48,935 nucleotides of DNA from Marmoricola sp. (GTDB lineage Bacteria; Actinomycetota; Actinomycetes; Propionibacteriales; Nocardioidaceae): the NCBI GenBank assembly GCA_025965195.1, contig JAOPXK010000026.1:1-48935 (forward strand). The letters are read 5' to 3'. The position numbers and the translations under genes were made by a program. The notes beneath the pieces were generated by a model, which was not told the DNA's origin, ran no database searches, and saw only the letters and a program-made list of their open reading frames with translations. Position 1 is the first letter of the stretch, and each line of letters opens with the position of its first letter. This document shows positions 1 to 7,941 of this stretch, piece after piece.

Positions 1-621
1 GAGGAGAACCTCGAGATCGGCAAGGACCTGCTCGCTAGGTGTGCGGCCGCGCACATCATCCTCGAGGTCGAGATCGGTGTCGTCGGCGGTGAGGAGGACG
101 GTGTCGTCGGTGAGATCGACGAGAAGCTCTACACGACTCCCGAGGACGCGCTCGCGACCGTTGCCGCGCTCGGCGCCGGTGAGAACGGCCGCTACCTGAC
201 CGCGCTGACCTTCGGCAACGTGCACGGCGTCTACAAGCCGGGCAACGTCAAGCTGCGGCCCGAGATCCTGAAGAGCGCGCAAGAGGCTGTCGTGGCCAAG
301 CTCGGCCTGGCCGCCGGGTCGAAGCCCTTCGACCTGGTCTTCCACGGCGGATCCGGATCGAGTGAGGCAGACATCGCGGCCGCCGTCAGCTTCGGAGTCG
401 TGAAGATGAATGTCGACACCGACACCCAGTACGCCTTCACCCGTCCGGTCGCCAACCACATGTTCAGCAACTACTCCGGCGTCCTGAAGGTCGACGGCGA
501 GGTCGGGGACAAGAAGGTCTACGACCCGCGTGCGTGGGGCAAGGCCGGCGAAGCGGGTATGGCGGCTCGCGTCGTCGAAGCCTGCGCCAACCTGAGCAGC
601 ACCGGCCAGACGATCGGCTGA
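1..621 (+). CDS. fba: Class II fructose-bisphosphate aldolase, 3' part
   Basis: Cleaves fructose 1,6-bisphosphate to dihydroxyacetone phosphate and glyceraldehyde 3-phosphate in glycolysis, and runs in reverse in gluconeogenesis. The reading frame is open from base 1, so the 5' end lies outside the window; about 206 C-terminal residues of a family usually near 340 are present. Visible motifs are ILEVEIGVVGGEEDGV, the zinc-site histidine regions FGNVHG and FHGGSGS, and the substrate-binding NVDTDTQYAF, which together are diagnostic for the zinc-dependent class II enzyme. The gene converges on an MFS exporter with a 22-bp gap. An ATG at 220 is internal, not the start. From memory, fba, DUF3151 and purA are also near each other in mycobacteria. 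Confidence 0.96.
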   Translation, partial: EENLEIGKDLLARCAAAHIILEVEIGVVGGEEDGVVGEIDEKLYTTPEDALATVAALGAGENGRYLTALTFGNVHGVYKPGNVKLRPEILKSAQEAVVAKLGLAAGSKPFDLVFHGGSGSSEADIAAAVSFGVVKMNVDTDTQYAFTRPVANHMFSNYSGVLKVDGEVGDKKVYDPRAWGKAGEAGMAARVVEACANLSSTGQTIG

Positions 622-623
622 CC

Positions 624-638
624 CGGGCGCATCGCCCG
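624..638. terminator. Compact hairpin between convergent genes
   Basis: CGGGCG and CGCCCG form a perfect 6-bp stem with a CAT triloop, filling most of the 22-bp gap between the aldolase stop and the MFS stop. No T tract follows on either side, so its terminator role is inferred from position. Confidence 0.4.
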
Positions 639-643
639 AACCG

Positions 644-2161
644 TCAGACAGCCGGCGCGAGCGGTGCCTTCGCCGCCGCGGCCTGCGGCCTGACGAAGAA
701 GAGCACTGCCACGACGCCGAGCACCAGCACGGCGGGAGCGACCAGCATTGACTGCGCCATCGCCTGGGCGAACGGGTCGAGCGCGGCCGCGGGCAGCTTG
801 CCGCTGCCACCGGCCTTGCTCGGATCGAAGTTGAGCCCGTGCGATGCGAGTCGCGAGTCCATGAGTACGGCGATGGCCGCCGAGCCGAGCACCGCACCGA
901 CCTGACGGGTCGCGTTGACGACGCCTGCGCCCGCACCGGCGAGATGCATCGGCAGGTTGCGCGTCGCGGTCGCGCTGAGCGGAGCCCAGATGCCGGCGCT
1001 GCCTGCACCCATCAGCGCCATCGGCAGCAACAGCTGCCAGGTCGCCGACTCCGGGGTCATCTCGTGCGAGAGCCAGACGAAGGAGATCAGGGTCGAGCTG
1101 AAGCCGATGGTGGTGATCAGGCGTGGGTGCAGCCGGTCGGTCAGCTTGCCGACGACCGGCGCCAGCAGGATCGACATCAGGGCCATCGGCACCAGCAGCA
1201 GCGCCGACTTGATCGGGCTGAGGTCACGGACCAGCTGGGCATAGAGCATCAGCGGGAAGGCCATGGAGGTGAAGGCGAAGCTGATCGCAGACATGCCGAC
1301 GTTGGCGAGCGAGAAGTTCCGCTCGGCGAACAGGCCGAGCGGCACCAGCGGCTCCCGCCGGTTCTTCGCCTGCCAGAGCACGAACAACCCGAAGATCACG
1401 ATCCCGGCGACGATCAGCAGCGGCACCGAGATCAAGCCGGTGACCTTGCCCCAGTCGTACTGGTGGCCTTCCTGGATGCCGAAGACCAGCAGGAACATGC
1501 CGATGCCACTGAGGGCGACGCCGAGCCAGTCGAACTTGTGCGGGTGGGTTGGCAGCGTCGGCACCAGGCGCCACGCCATCACGAACCCGAGCACGCCGAC
1601 CGGGACGTTGATGAAGAAGATCCACTCCCAGCCGAGCGAGTCCACCAGGACACCCCCGAGGATCGGTCCTACGAGGAGGGCGACGCCGGCCGTGGCTCCC
1701 CACAGTGCCATCGCCTGCCCGCGGCGTTCGGCCGGGAAGATCCGGGTGATGATCGCCATCGTCTGGGGCGTCATCATCGACGCGCCGAGGCCCTGGAACA
1801 CCCGGGCGATGATCAGGCCCTCGATGCTTCCGGTCAGGCCGCACGCCAGGGACGAGGCGGTGAAGAGGACCAGCCCCAGGAGATACAGCCTCTTCTGGCC
1901 GTACCTGTCGCCGAGCCGGCCGGTGATCAGCACAGGGACGGCGTACGCCAGCAGGTAGGCACTGGTCACCCACACCACGGAGTTCACCTGGGCGTGCAGG
2001 TCCTCGATGATCGCCGGCGTCGCGACCGTGACGATCGTGGAGTCGACCATGATCATGAAGAACCCGAGGACGAGCGCGCCCAAGGCGGGCCACGGGTCCT
2101 TCTCCTCGATCGCGGGGGCAGGTGGAGACGTAATCGGATTGGCCACGAGGACACTCAACAC
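644..2161 (-). CDS. MFS drug/H+ antiporter, DHA2 (EmrB/QacA) family
   Basis: Predicted 14-helix inner-membrane exporter that uses the proton gradient to expel small toxic compounds. The 505 residues show motif A (LGDRYGQKRLYLLG) in the first cytoplasmic loop, the antiporter motif C region (GPILGGVLVDSLGW), and the WEWIFFINVPVG signature typical of DHA2 proteins. The start is a GTG at 2161, about 30 bp after the stop of the upstream fatty acid desaturase on the same strand, so the two probably share a transcript. The substrate cannot be read from sequence. The Ala/Lys/Pro-rich C-terminus after the last helix is unremarkable. Confidence 0.9.
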   Translation of the reverse strand: MLSVLVANPITSPPAPAIEEKDPWPALGALVLGFFMIMVDSTIVTVATPAIIEDLHAQVNSVVWVTSAYLLAYAVPVLITGRLGDRYGQKRLYLLGLVLFTASSLACGLTGSIEGLIIARVFQGLGASMMTPQTMAIITRIFPAERRGQAMALWGATAGVALLVGPILGGVLVDSLGWEWIFFINVPVGVLGFVMAWRLVPTLPTHPHKFDWLGVALSGIGMFLLVFGIQEGHQYDWGKVTGLISVPLLIVAGIVIFGLFVLWQAKNRREPLVPLGLFAERNFSLANVGMSAISFAFTSMAFPLMLYAQLVRDLSPIKSALLLVPMALMSILLAPVVGKLTDRLHPRLITTIGFSSTLISFVWLSHEMTPESATWQLLLPMALMGAGSAGIWAPLSATATRNLPMHLAGAGAGVVNATRQVGAVLGSAAIAVLMDSRLASHGLNFDPSKAGGSGKLPAAALDPFAQAMAQSMLVAPAVLVLGVVAVLFFVRPQAAAAKAPLAPAV

Positions 2162-2191
2162 CCTGGCGCTGACATTTACTCCGTGAGTGGC

Positions 2192-3247
2192 TCATGCGGC
2201 GGGCGCGCGTGATGCGGCCCGGAGCTCGGCTCCGACCGAGTTCATGTGGTGCAGCGCGATCCGGTAGGACTCGACCAGCCCGGCCTCGGCGTACTCCACG
2301 TCGCGCTCGGCGCAGAACGCCTTCACGATCGGCTGGGCTGCCCGCAGGTTCGGGCACGGCATGCTCGGGAACAGGTGGTGCTCGATCTGGTAGTTCAGAC
2401 CGCCGAGGGCGACGTCCTTCACGACACTGCCCCGGACGTTGCGTGAGGTCAGCACCTGCTTGCGGAGGAAGTCGGGCTCGGTCCCTCCGCGCAGGGTGGG
2501 CATGCCCTTGTGGCTCGGCGCGAACGAGCAACCGAGGTAGAGCCCGAACAGGGCCTGCTGCACGAAGATGAACGCGATCGCCTTGCCCGCAGGGAGCGCC
2601 GCGAGGACCAGGCCGAGGTAAGCCACGGCGTGGACGAGGAGCAGGCCACCCTCGAGGCGGCGGCGCTTCAGCTTCGGGTCCAGCACTGCCTGCGCGCTCG
2701 ACCAGTGCAGGTTGAACGCCTCGAGGCAGAGCAGCGGGAAGAACAGCCACGCCTCGTACTTCGCCACGAACTGCGCCAGTGGCCGCGCGTCCCTGGCCTG
2801 CTCCTGCGACCAGACCAGGACGGTCGGTGCGATGTCCGGATCCAGCTCCTCGTGGTTGGGGTTCGCGTGATGCCGGGCGTGCTTGTCCATCCACCAGCCA
2901 TAGCTCATCCCGACGCCGAGGTTGCCGACCAGCCGGCCCGCGATCTCACTGGGGCGGCGGGTCCGGAACACCTGCCGGTGCGCAATGTCGTGTGCCAGCA
3001 GGGCGAGCTGGGCGAACACGACCGCCAGTCCGACCGCGACCAGGAGCTGCCACCACGAGTTTCCGACCACCACGAACGTGGTCCAGGTCGCGACGAGGGC
3101 GACAGCGACGGCAGCGAACCGGATGGCGTAGTAGCGCGGTCGCCGTGCCAGGAGCCCGGCGTCATCCACCCGGCGGCGCAGCTCGGCGAAGTCGGAGCCG
3201 CCTGTGCGGCGACTGGTGACGGACGGTGCGGGCGTATCGAGGCTCAT
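2192..3247 (-). CDS. Membrane fatty acid desaturase
   Basis: Di-iron membrane enzyme that introduces a double bond into an acyl chain, affecting membrane fluidity. The 351 residues carry the three histidine boxes of the family: HDIAH (86-90), KHARHH (122-127) and QIEHH (287-291). The glutamine-containing third box resembles the front-end/acyl-lipid subgroup, but there is no fused cytochrome b5 domain, so electrons must come from a separate ferredoxin or reductase. Hydrophobic segments lie near 41-85 and 205-240. ATG start at 3247. It lies immediately upstream of the MFS exporter (30-bp gap), suggesting co-transcription, and diverges from the DUF3151 gene. Regiospecificity is not predictable here. 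Confidence 0.92.
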   Translation of the reverse strand: MSLDTPAPSVTSRRTGGSDFAELRRRVDDAGLLARRPRYYAIRFAAVAVALVATWTTFVVVGNSWWQLLVAVGLAVVFAQLALLAHDIAHRQVFRTRRPSEIAGRLVGNLGVGMSYGWWMDKHARHHANPNHEELDPDIAPTVLVWSQEQARDARPLAQFVAKYEAWLFFPLLCLEAFNLHWSSAQAVLDPKLKRRRLEGGLLLVHAVAYLGLVLAALPAGKAIAFIFVQQALFGLYLGCSFAPSHKGMPTLRGGTEPDFLRKQVLTSRNVRGSVVKDVALGGLNYQIEHHLFPSMPCPNLRAAQPIVKAFCAERDVEYAEAGLVESYRIALHHMNSVGAELRAASRAPAA

Positions 3248-3355
3248 GCTTCGAGTCTTCGTCGGGACGACCCCACGAACGATGGTGCTCGCACCCGAGA
3301 TGGGGTGGACCTAGCCCCCCGGTGGACGCCTGGCCCGTCGGTGGACACTGGGGCC

Positions 3356-3784
3356 ATGACCAACCCGATGAGACCCGGCCAGGACCTGATGGCCGGACCA
3401 CCCGCCACCCACCTTCCCGAGGACCCGGCCGCTGCCGATCTCGCTGCCGGCACCGACGCACATGCCGTGGTCCGCAGCCACCCCGAGTCGCCGCTGGCGT
3501 GGGCGACGCTGGCCGAAGCCGCGCTCGCCGACGAGTCCGTGGACGACGTCACGGCCTACGCCTACGCACGGGTCGGCTACCACCGCAGCCTGGATCAGCT
3601 CCGTCGCAATGGCTGGAAGGGCACGGGTCCGGTGCCGTGGTCGCACGTGCCGAACCAGGGTTTCCTGCGTGCCCTTGCCGCACTCACCAAGGCGGCCGGC
3701 CGGATCGGTGAGTCGGCAGAGGAGGTCCGCTGTGGCGAGTTCCTGCGCGACTCCAGCCCCGAGGCGTACGACGCGCTGATGTGA
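3356..3784 (+). CDS. DUF3151 family protein
   Basis: A 142-residue cytosolic protein of unknown function, recognised by the conserved core GWKGTGPVPW, the following PNQGFLRALAAL and the C-terminal RCGEFLRDSSPEAYDAL. Homologues are widespread in Actinobacteria, and from memory the mycobacterial one lies between fba and purA, as here. The ATG at 3356 is preferred because upstream sequence in frame is antisense to the desaturase and lacks family character. The stop overlaps the next start (TGATG), so it is translationally coupled to the PLP enzyme. No catalytic motif is visible. Confidence 0.88.
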   Translation: MTNPMRPGQDLMAGPPATHLPEDPAAADLAAGTDAHAVVRSHPESPLAWATLAEAALADESVDDVTAYAYARVGYHRSLDQLRRNGWKGTGPVPWSHVPNQGFLRALAALTKAAGRIGESAEEVRCGEFLRDSSPEAYDALM

Positions 3785-4722
3785 TGGCAGACATGTCGTG
3801 GGCGCCGCTCAGGCTGGGAAGCTGGCCGACGCCTGTCGAGCCGATGCCGCGTCTTGGCGCCGCGATCGGGCTGGGTCCGGACGACCTCTGGATCAAGCGC
3901 GACGACCTGACCGGCCTCGGCGCAGGCGGCAACAAGGTGCGCAAGCTGGAGTACCTCTGCGGCCAGGCGGCCGCCCTTGGTGCGACCGCGCTGATCACCT
4001 CCGGCGCGGCGCAGAGCAACCATGCCCGGATCACCGCTGCGGCGGCTGCCCGGATGGGCGTGAAGTGCACGCTGGTGCTGTGGGGGTCCGCCCCCTCCGC
4101 AATGGAGGGCAACCACCTTCTCGACGTACTCGCCGGGGCGGAGCTCGTCTGGGCCGGCGACGAGCCGATGGACGCGGTCATCAGTCGTACCTCGGACCAG
4201 CTGCGTGAGCAGGGTGAGGCGCCGTTCGTGGTGCCGTACGGCGGCTCGAGCCCCGACTCGGCGCGTGGCTACATCGACTGTGCAACCGAGCTGCTGGACC
4301 AGCTGCCCGGCTTCGACCGGGTGGTGGTGGCCGTTGGCTCCGGCGGGACGATGGCCGGCCTTGTCGCCGGACTCGGCCCGGAGCGGGTGGTCGGGGTCGA
4401 CACCGGTGCTGTCGCCGACGCCGGCGCGACCGTGACTGGCCTGCTGGCGGCGATGCCCGGCGCGCCAAGCGGCGAGCTGCGCATTCTGGGCGAGTACGTC
4501 GGCGAGGGCTACTCGACGATCGGGCCGGCGACCCGGGCGGCCCTCGAGACAACCGCACGCACCGAGGGCATCTTCCTCGACCCGATCTACACCGGCAGGG
4601 CGATGGCCGGTCTGCTCGGCCAGGTCGAGAGCGGCGCGATCGCGGCCGGCACCAAGACGGTGTTCCTGCACACCGGCGGTCTTCCCGGCCTGCTGGCCAG
4701 AACCGACGTTCTCAGCCTCTAG
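3784..4722 (+). CDS. PLP-dependent D-cysteine desulfhydrase / ACC deaminase family enzyme
   Basis: Fold-type II PLP enzyme of the 1-aminocyclopropane-1-carboxylate deaminase/D-cysteine desulfhydrase family; likely removes ammonia from a small D-amino acid, for example D-cysteine to pyruvate, sulfide and ammonia. The 312 residues show the PLP-lysine motif GAGGNKVRKLEYL (Lys51), SGAAQSNHARITAAAA, and a glycine-rich phosphate loop VGSGGTMAGL. ATG at 3784 overlaps the DUF3151 stop by one base; a GTG one codon earlier is possible. The substrate cannot be settled from sequence, since family members differ by a few active-site residues. Confidence 0.88.
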   Translation: MADMSWAPLRLGSWPTPVEPMPRLGAAIGLGPDDLWIKRDDLTGLGAGGNKVRKLEYLCGQAAALGATALITSGAAQSNHARITAAAAARMGVKCTLVLWGSAPSAMEGNHLLDVLAGAELVWAGDEPMDAVISRTSDQLREQGEAPFVVPYGGSSPDSARGYIDCATELLDQLPGFDRVVVAVGSGGTMAGLVAGLGPERVVGVDTGAVADAGATVTGLLAAMPGAPSGELRILGEYVGEGYSTIGPATRAALETTARTEGIFLDPIYTGRAMAGLLGQVESGAIAAGTKTVFLHTGGLPGLLARTDVLSL

Positions 4723-4741
4723 CCAGATCGCTCAGCAGTAG

Positions 4742-4747
4742 TAATCT
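4742..4747 (+). promoter_or_regulatory. -10 box for leaderless DUF3311 gene
   Basis: TAATCT fits TANNNT and lies 7 bases before the ATG at 4755. No Shine-Dalgarno is present, so the transcript probably begins at the ATG. This supports the ATG over the GTG at 4749. Confidence 0.55.
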
Positions 4748-4754
4748 CGTGGCC

Positions 4755-5030
4755 ATGAATCTCGGGTCAGAAACCGGGGGCGACGGCGTCCCACCAGCCA
4801 ACAAGGGGTTGCTCGCGGCAGCCAGTGTGCTGCTTCTCATCCCGATCGTCGCGTTGATGTGGGTGAGCAGCTACGCGCGGGAGACGCCGAGGCTCGGCGG
4901 CATCCCGTTCTTCTTCTGGTACCAGTTCGCGTGGGTCTTCCTGTGCTCGGCGATGACCTGGACGGCGTACAAGCTGGTGCTCGCGGCGCGGCCCAGACCG
5001 CCTGCTCGGGGGCCGGGAGAGCAGCGATGA
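4755..5030 (+). CDS. DUF3311 small membrane subunit partnered with symporter
   Basis: A 91-residue membrane protein with two hydrophobic segments (about 20-36 and 54-74) and the conserved RLGGIPFFFWYQFAWV stretch typical of DUF3311. Such proteins are regularly encoded directly before sodium:solute symporters and are thought to be a small accessory subunit. The stop overlaps the symporter start as ATGA, which argues for translational coupling and stoichiometric synthesis. Start set at ATG 4755 by the -10 box spacing; no ribosome binding site is visible. Confidence 0.86.
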   Translation: MNLGSETGGDGVPPANKGLLAAASVLLLIPIVALMWVSSYARETPRLGGIPFFFWYQFAWVFLCSAMTWTAYKLVLAARPRPPARGPGEQR

Positions 5031-6697
5031 TCCCGCTGGACGTGCACAAGGGCGTCAACGGTACGGCGCTGACGGTGCTGATCGTGCTGTTCCTCGTGGT
5101 CACCGTGCTGGGCTTCATGGCCAGCCGGTTCCGCCGCTCGGGGGATCTGAACACCCTGGATGAGTGGGGGCTCGGCGGACGTGGCTTCGGGACCTGGGTG
5201 ACCTGGTTCCTGCTCGGCGGCGACCTCTACACGGCGTACACCTTCGTGGCGGTGCCGGCGGCGATGTTCGCTCTCGGGTCGGTCTCCGGGTTCTTCGCGG
5301 TGCCCTACACGATCGTGCTCTACCCGATCATCTTCGTGTTCATGGCCCGGCTCTGGTCGGTCAGCCACCGCAACGGCTACGTCACCTCGGCGGACTTCGT
5401 CCGGGGACGCTACGGCTCGCGCGGGCTGTCCCTGGCCGTCGCGGTCACCGGCTTCGTGGCGACAATGCCCTACATCGCGCTCCAGCTCGTCGGCATCCAG
5501 GCGGTGCTCGAGGTGGCCGGCGTCGGTAGCGGCGACAACTGGCTCGCCAAGGACCTGCCGCTGTTCATCGCGTTCGTCGTGCTTGCGGCGTACACCTACT
5601 CCTCGGGTCTGCGAGCTCCCGCGGTCATCGCGTTCGTCAAGGACACCCTCATCTATCTGGTGATCATCGTCGCGATCATCTACCTGCCCCACAAGTTCGG
5701 TGGCTGGAGCCATATCTTCGGCGCCGCGCAGGAGAAGATGAATGCAACCAACCCGGCGACGGGCAAGCCCACCGGAGCGTTCATTCCGGGCTCGGGTCAG
5801 ATGTGGGCCTACGCCACCCTGGGTCTTGGCTCAGCGATGGCCCTGTTCATGTATCCGCACTCGATCACTGCCTCGCTCTCGTCGAAGAGCCGGAACACGA
5901 TCAGGCGCAACGCCGCGCTGCTGCCGGCGTACTCCTTCGTGCTGGGGCTGCTCGCGCTTCTCGGCTGGGTGGCGATCGCAGCCAAGACCAACCCGGTCGG
6001 GCTGGACGGGAAGCCCAACCCGCAGCTGGTGATCCCGCAGCTCTTCGAGGACGCGTTCCCGAGCTGGTTCGCCGGCGTCGCGTTCGCTGCGATCGCAATC
6101 GGCGCACTGGTCCCGGCGGCGATCATGTCGATCGCGGCGGCCAACACGTTCACCCGCAACATCTACAAGGAGTGGGTCAACCCGACGGCGACGCCTGCCC
6201 AGGAGGCGAAGATCTCGAAGCTGATGTCGCTGGTGGTGAAGGCTTTCGCGCTGGTGTTCGTGCTGAGTCTGGACAAACAGAACGCGATCAACTTCCAGCT
6301 GCTCGGCGGCGTCTGGATCCTGCAGACCTTCCCGGCCATCGTGTTCAGCCTCTACACGCGCTGGTTCCATCGCTGGGCGCTGTTGCTGGGCTGGGCAGCG
6401 GGGATGGTCTACGGCACCGTTGCCGCCTACCGGGTCGTGAACCCGGCGACCAACGCGCACTTCGCCGGCTCGCTCGCAGACATCCCCGGGCTCGGCGACA
6501 TGGGCTACATCGCGATGACGGCCTTTGTGCTCAATGTCGTGGTCTGCGTCGTCGGCACCCTGGTGCTCCGGGCCGCGAAGATCGGCAATGGCTTCGACCA
6601 GACCAAGCCGGCCGACTACTTCGCCGACGCCGGTGATCCCCGCGTCGACCACGACCTCGCAGCCGGGCCGGCGTCCGGTGAGCGCGCCGAGGCCTGA
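5027..6697 (+). CDS. Sodium:solute symporter (MctP-like monocarboxylate permease)
   Basis: SSS-family secondary transporter, about 13 membrane helices in 556 residues, taking up an organic solute with sodium or protons. Recognisable features are GLGGRGFGTWVTWFLLGGDLYTAYTF in the first helices (amphipathic GD-Y-TA region), RNGYVTSADFVRGRYG in the following loop, and GALVPAAIMSIAAANTFTRNI near helix 8. Pairing with a DUF3311 protein resembles the MctP class, which transports lactate, pyruvate and similar acids, but the substrate is inferred. The ATG at 5027 overlaps the DUF3311 stop; reading upstream in frame gives no credible N-terminus. The C-terminus is a polar tail after the last helix. Confidence 0.9.
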   Translation: MIPLDVHKGVNGTALTVLIVLFLVVTVLGFMASRFRRSGDLNTLDEWGLGGRGFGTWVTWFLLGGDLYTAYTFVAVPAAMFALGSVSGFFAVPYTIVLYPIIFVFMARLWSVSHRNGYVTSADFVRGRYGSRGLSLAVAVTGFVATMPYIALQLVGIQAVLEVAGVGSGDNWLAKDLPLFIAFVVLAAYTYSSGLRAPAVIAFVKDTLIYLVIIVAIIYLPHKFGGWSHIFGAAQEKMNATNPATGKPTGAFIPGSGQMWAYATLGLGSAMALFMYPHSITASLSSKSRNTIRRNAALLPAYSFVLGLLALLGWVAIAAKTNPVGLDGKPNPQLVIPQLFEDAFPSWFAGVAFAAIAIGALVPAAIMSIAAANTFTRNIYKEWVNPTATPAQEAKISKLMSLVVKAFALVFVLSLDKQNAINFQLLGGVWILQTFPAIVFSLYTRWFHRWALLLGWAAGMVYGTVAAYRVVNPATNAHFAGSLADIPGLGDMGYIAMTAFVLNVVVCVVGTLVLRAAKIGNGFDQTKPADYFADAGDPRVDHDLAAGPASGERAEA

Positions 6698-6728
6698 GCA
6701 TCGTGAGACTGCCCTGAGGGAAGACGAA

Positions 6729-6760
6729 CGCCGGAATCGTCCCCTACATCGATTCCGGCG
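6729..6760. terminator. 11-bp stem hairpin downstream of symporter
   Basis: A perfect 11-bp inverted repeat (CGCCGGAATCG / CGATTCCGGCG) with a 10-base loop lies 31 bp after the symporter stop. There is no T tract. Position favours a terminator, but it could also be an operator for the next gene. Confidence 0.5.
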
Positions 6761-6774
6761 CCGAGCCCGTTGTG

Positions 6775-6816
6775 CCGATCAGTTCGTCCCGATCGGTTTG
6801 TCCCGATCGGTTTGTC
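6775..6816. repeat. Three 14-bp direct repeats (iterons) upstream of the LuxR-type regulator
   Basis: Units at 6775-6788, 6789-6802 and 6803-6816 read CCGATCAGTTCGTC, then CCGATCGGTTTGTC twice. The last two units contain the palindrome CCGATCGG. Exact 14-bp periodicity is unlike neighbouring DNA. They sit about 110-160 bp upstream of the regulator start, so they are candidate operator sites. Confidence 0.8.
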
Positions 6817-6923
6817 CACAGCGGCCCCGCCGGTCCCCCGATCCGAGGGGCGACGCTGTGGAACCTGAGCCCATGATGTCAGCAAACGGCCAGACGCTCG
6901 ACGCAGGTTGTTGCCAGTGGCCA

Positions 6924-6929
6924 TAAGGT
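6924..6929 (+). promoter_or_regulatory. -10 box for leaderless regulator gene
   Basis: TAAGGT, 7 bases before ATG 6937, with no Shine-Dalgarno. It supports ATG 6937 over GTG 6928, which would overlap the box. Confidence 0.55.
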
Positions 6930-6936
6930 GACACGC

Positions 6937-7941
6937 ATGCCCTCCGCGAAACCATCTCCTCCGACGGCTGGCGGCAACGCCCTGGCCGTGCTCGGCCTCG
7001 ATCCTGTGACCGAGACGACCTACCGAGCGGTGATCCGGCACGCCGGCGCGCTGCGGTCGACCGTTGCCACGGCGCTGGGCGTGCCGGTCGAGGAGCTTCC
7101 TGAAGTGCTGGCGTCACTGATCGAGCTCGACCTGGTGCAGCTCGGCGGCGACTTCGTCGAGGCCGCTCCGCCCGACGTGGCGCTCGGCCGGCTGCTGGCC
7201 GCGGAGGTCAAGCGCTATCGCGAGACCGGTGACCAGCTCCACGCGCTTCGTGAGCTGATGCCGGTGCTGCGCCGCGAGCACGTCGCCGAGCGTGGACCGG
7301 CGGGGGACCGGATCGCCGGCGATGTGATCGCCGGCGGCGACATCGTCCGTCTCTGGCGCGATCTGGCCCAGGAGAGTGACGGCGAGATCCTGCAGTTCCG
7401 TTCCGACCAGTGGCGACTGCCGACGAGTCCCGCGATGGACGCCCTTGCCGCGGAGCTGCTTGCCGCGGGTCGAGCCTTCCGGTCGCTCTATCCGGCGATT
7501 GCCCTCACCGAAGCGCACGACGTGTTGCGGAACCGGACCGCCGAGGGCGAGCAGATCCGGATGGTGGCCCACCTCCCGGCACGCATCGTCGTCTTCGGTA
7601 CGACCGCGGCGATGGTGCCGCAGGACTGGGGCATCAACAACGAACGCAGGGTCGTCGTACGGCAACCGGCGCTGGTGGCCGCGCTCGGCTTCCTCTTCGA
7701 GCAGATGTGGGAGCGCGGAGTCGTCGTGCCTGGAATGCCCGGTGGCGAGTGGAGCCCCGCCGCCGCGCGAACCTTGCTCCTCGACCGGATGTCGCGGGGC
7801 GAGAAGGACGAGCAGATCGCCCGCGCCCTCGGGGTCAGCCTGCGGACGGTCCGGCGGCGGATCGCGGACCTCCAGGAGCAGCTCGGCGTGAGCTCGCGGT
7901 TCCAGACCGGCGTTGAGGCCGTACGCCGAGGCTGGCTCTAG
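6937..7941 (+). CDS. TrmB/LuxR-type helix-turn-helix regulator
   Basis: A 334-residue DNA-binding regulator. The N-terminal part (about 20-75) resembles a TrmB-like winged helix (TYRAVIRHAGALRSTVATALG). The C-terminus (about 270-325) is a LuxR-type HTH, DEQIARALGVSLRTVRRRIADL, followed by LGVSSRFQTGVEAVRRGWL. The middle likely binds a ligand or mediates dimerisation, but no known sensor domain is recognised. It has no receiver domain, so it is not an orthodox response regulator. It converges on the lipid kinase gene, and the two stop codons share the tetranucleotide CTAG. The 14-bp iterons upstream may be its own target. Confidence 0.85.
   Translation: MPSAKPSPPTAGGNALAVLGLDPVTETTYRAVIRHAGALRSTVATALGVPVEELPEVLASLIELDLVQLGGDFVEAAPPDVALGRLLAAEVKRYRETGDQLHALRELMPVLRREHVAERGPAGDRIAGDVIAGGDIVRLWRDLAQESDGEILQFRSDQWRLPTSPAMDALAAELLAAGRAFRSLYPAIALTEAHDVLRNRTAEGEQIRMVAHLPARIVVFGTTAAMVPQDWGINNERRVVVRQPALVAALGFLFEQMWERGVVVPGMPGGEWSPAAARTLLLDRMSRGEKDEQIARALGVSLRTVRRRIADLQEQLGVSSRFQTGVEAVRRGWL

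Noticed and set aside
1224-2894. A 556-codon minus-strand frame across the MFS and desaturase genes
   Set aside because: Shifted frame of both genes on the same strand; its product is Arg/Pro/Gly-rich low complexity, whereas the other frames carry transporter motifs and histidine boxes.
3307-3348. Repeated GGTGGAC motifs upstream of DUF3151
   Set aside because: Three short matches at uneven spacing; not distinguishable from GC-rich chance similarity.
6873-6926. A 17-codon ORF ending at the promoter of the LuxR-type regulator
   Set aside because: No ribosome binding site, and its stop overlaps the -10 box; too short to support as a leader peptide.
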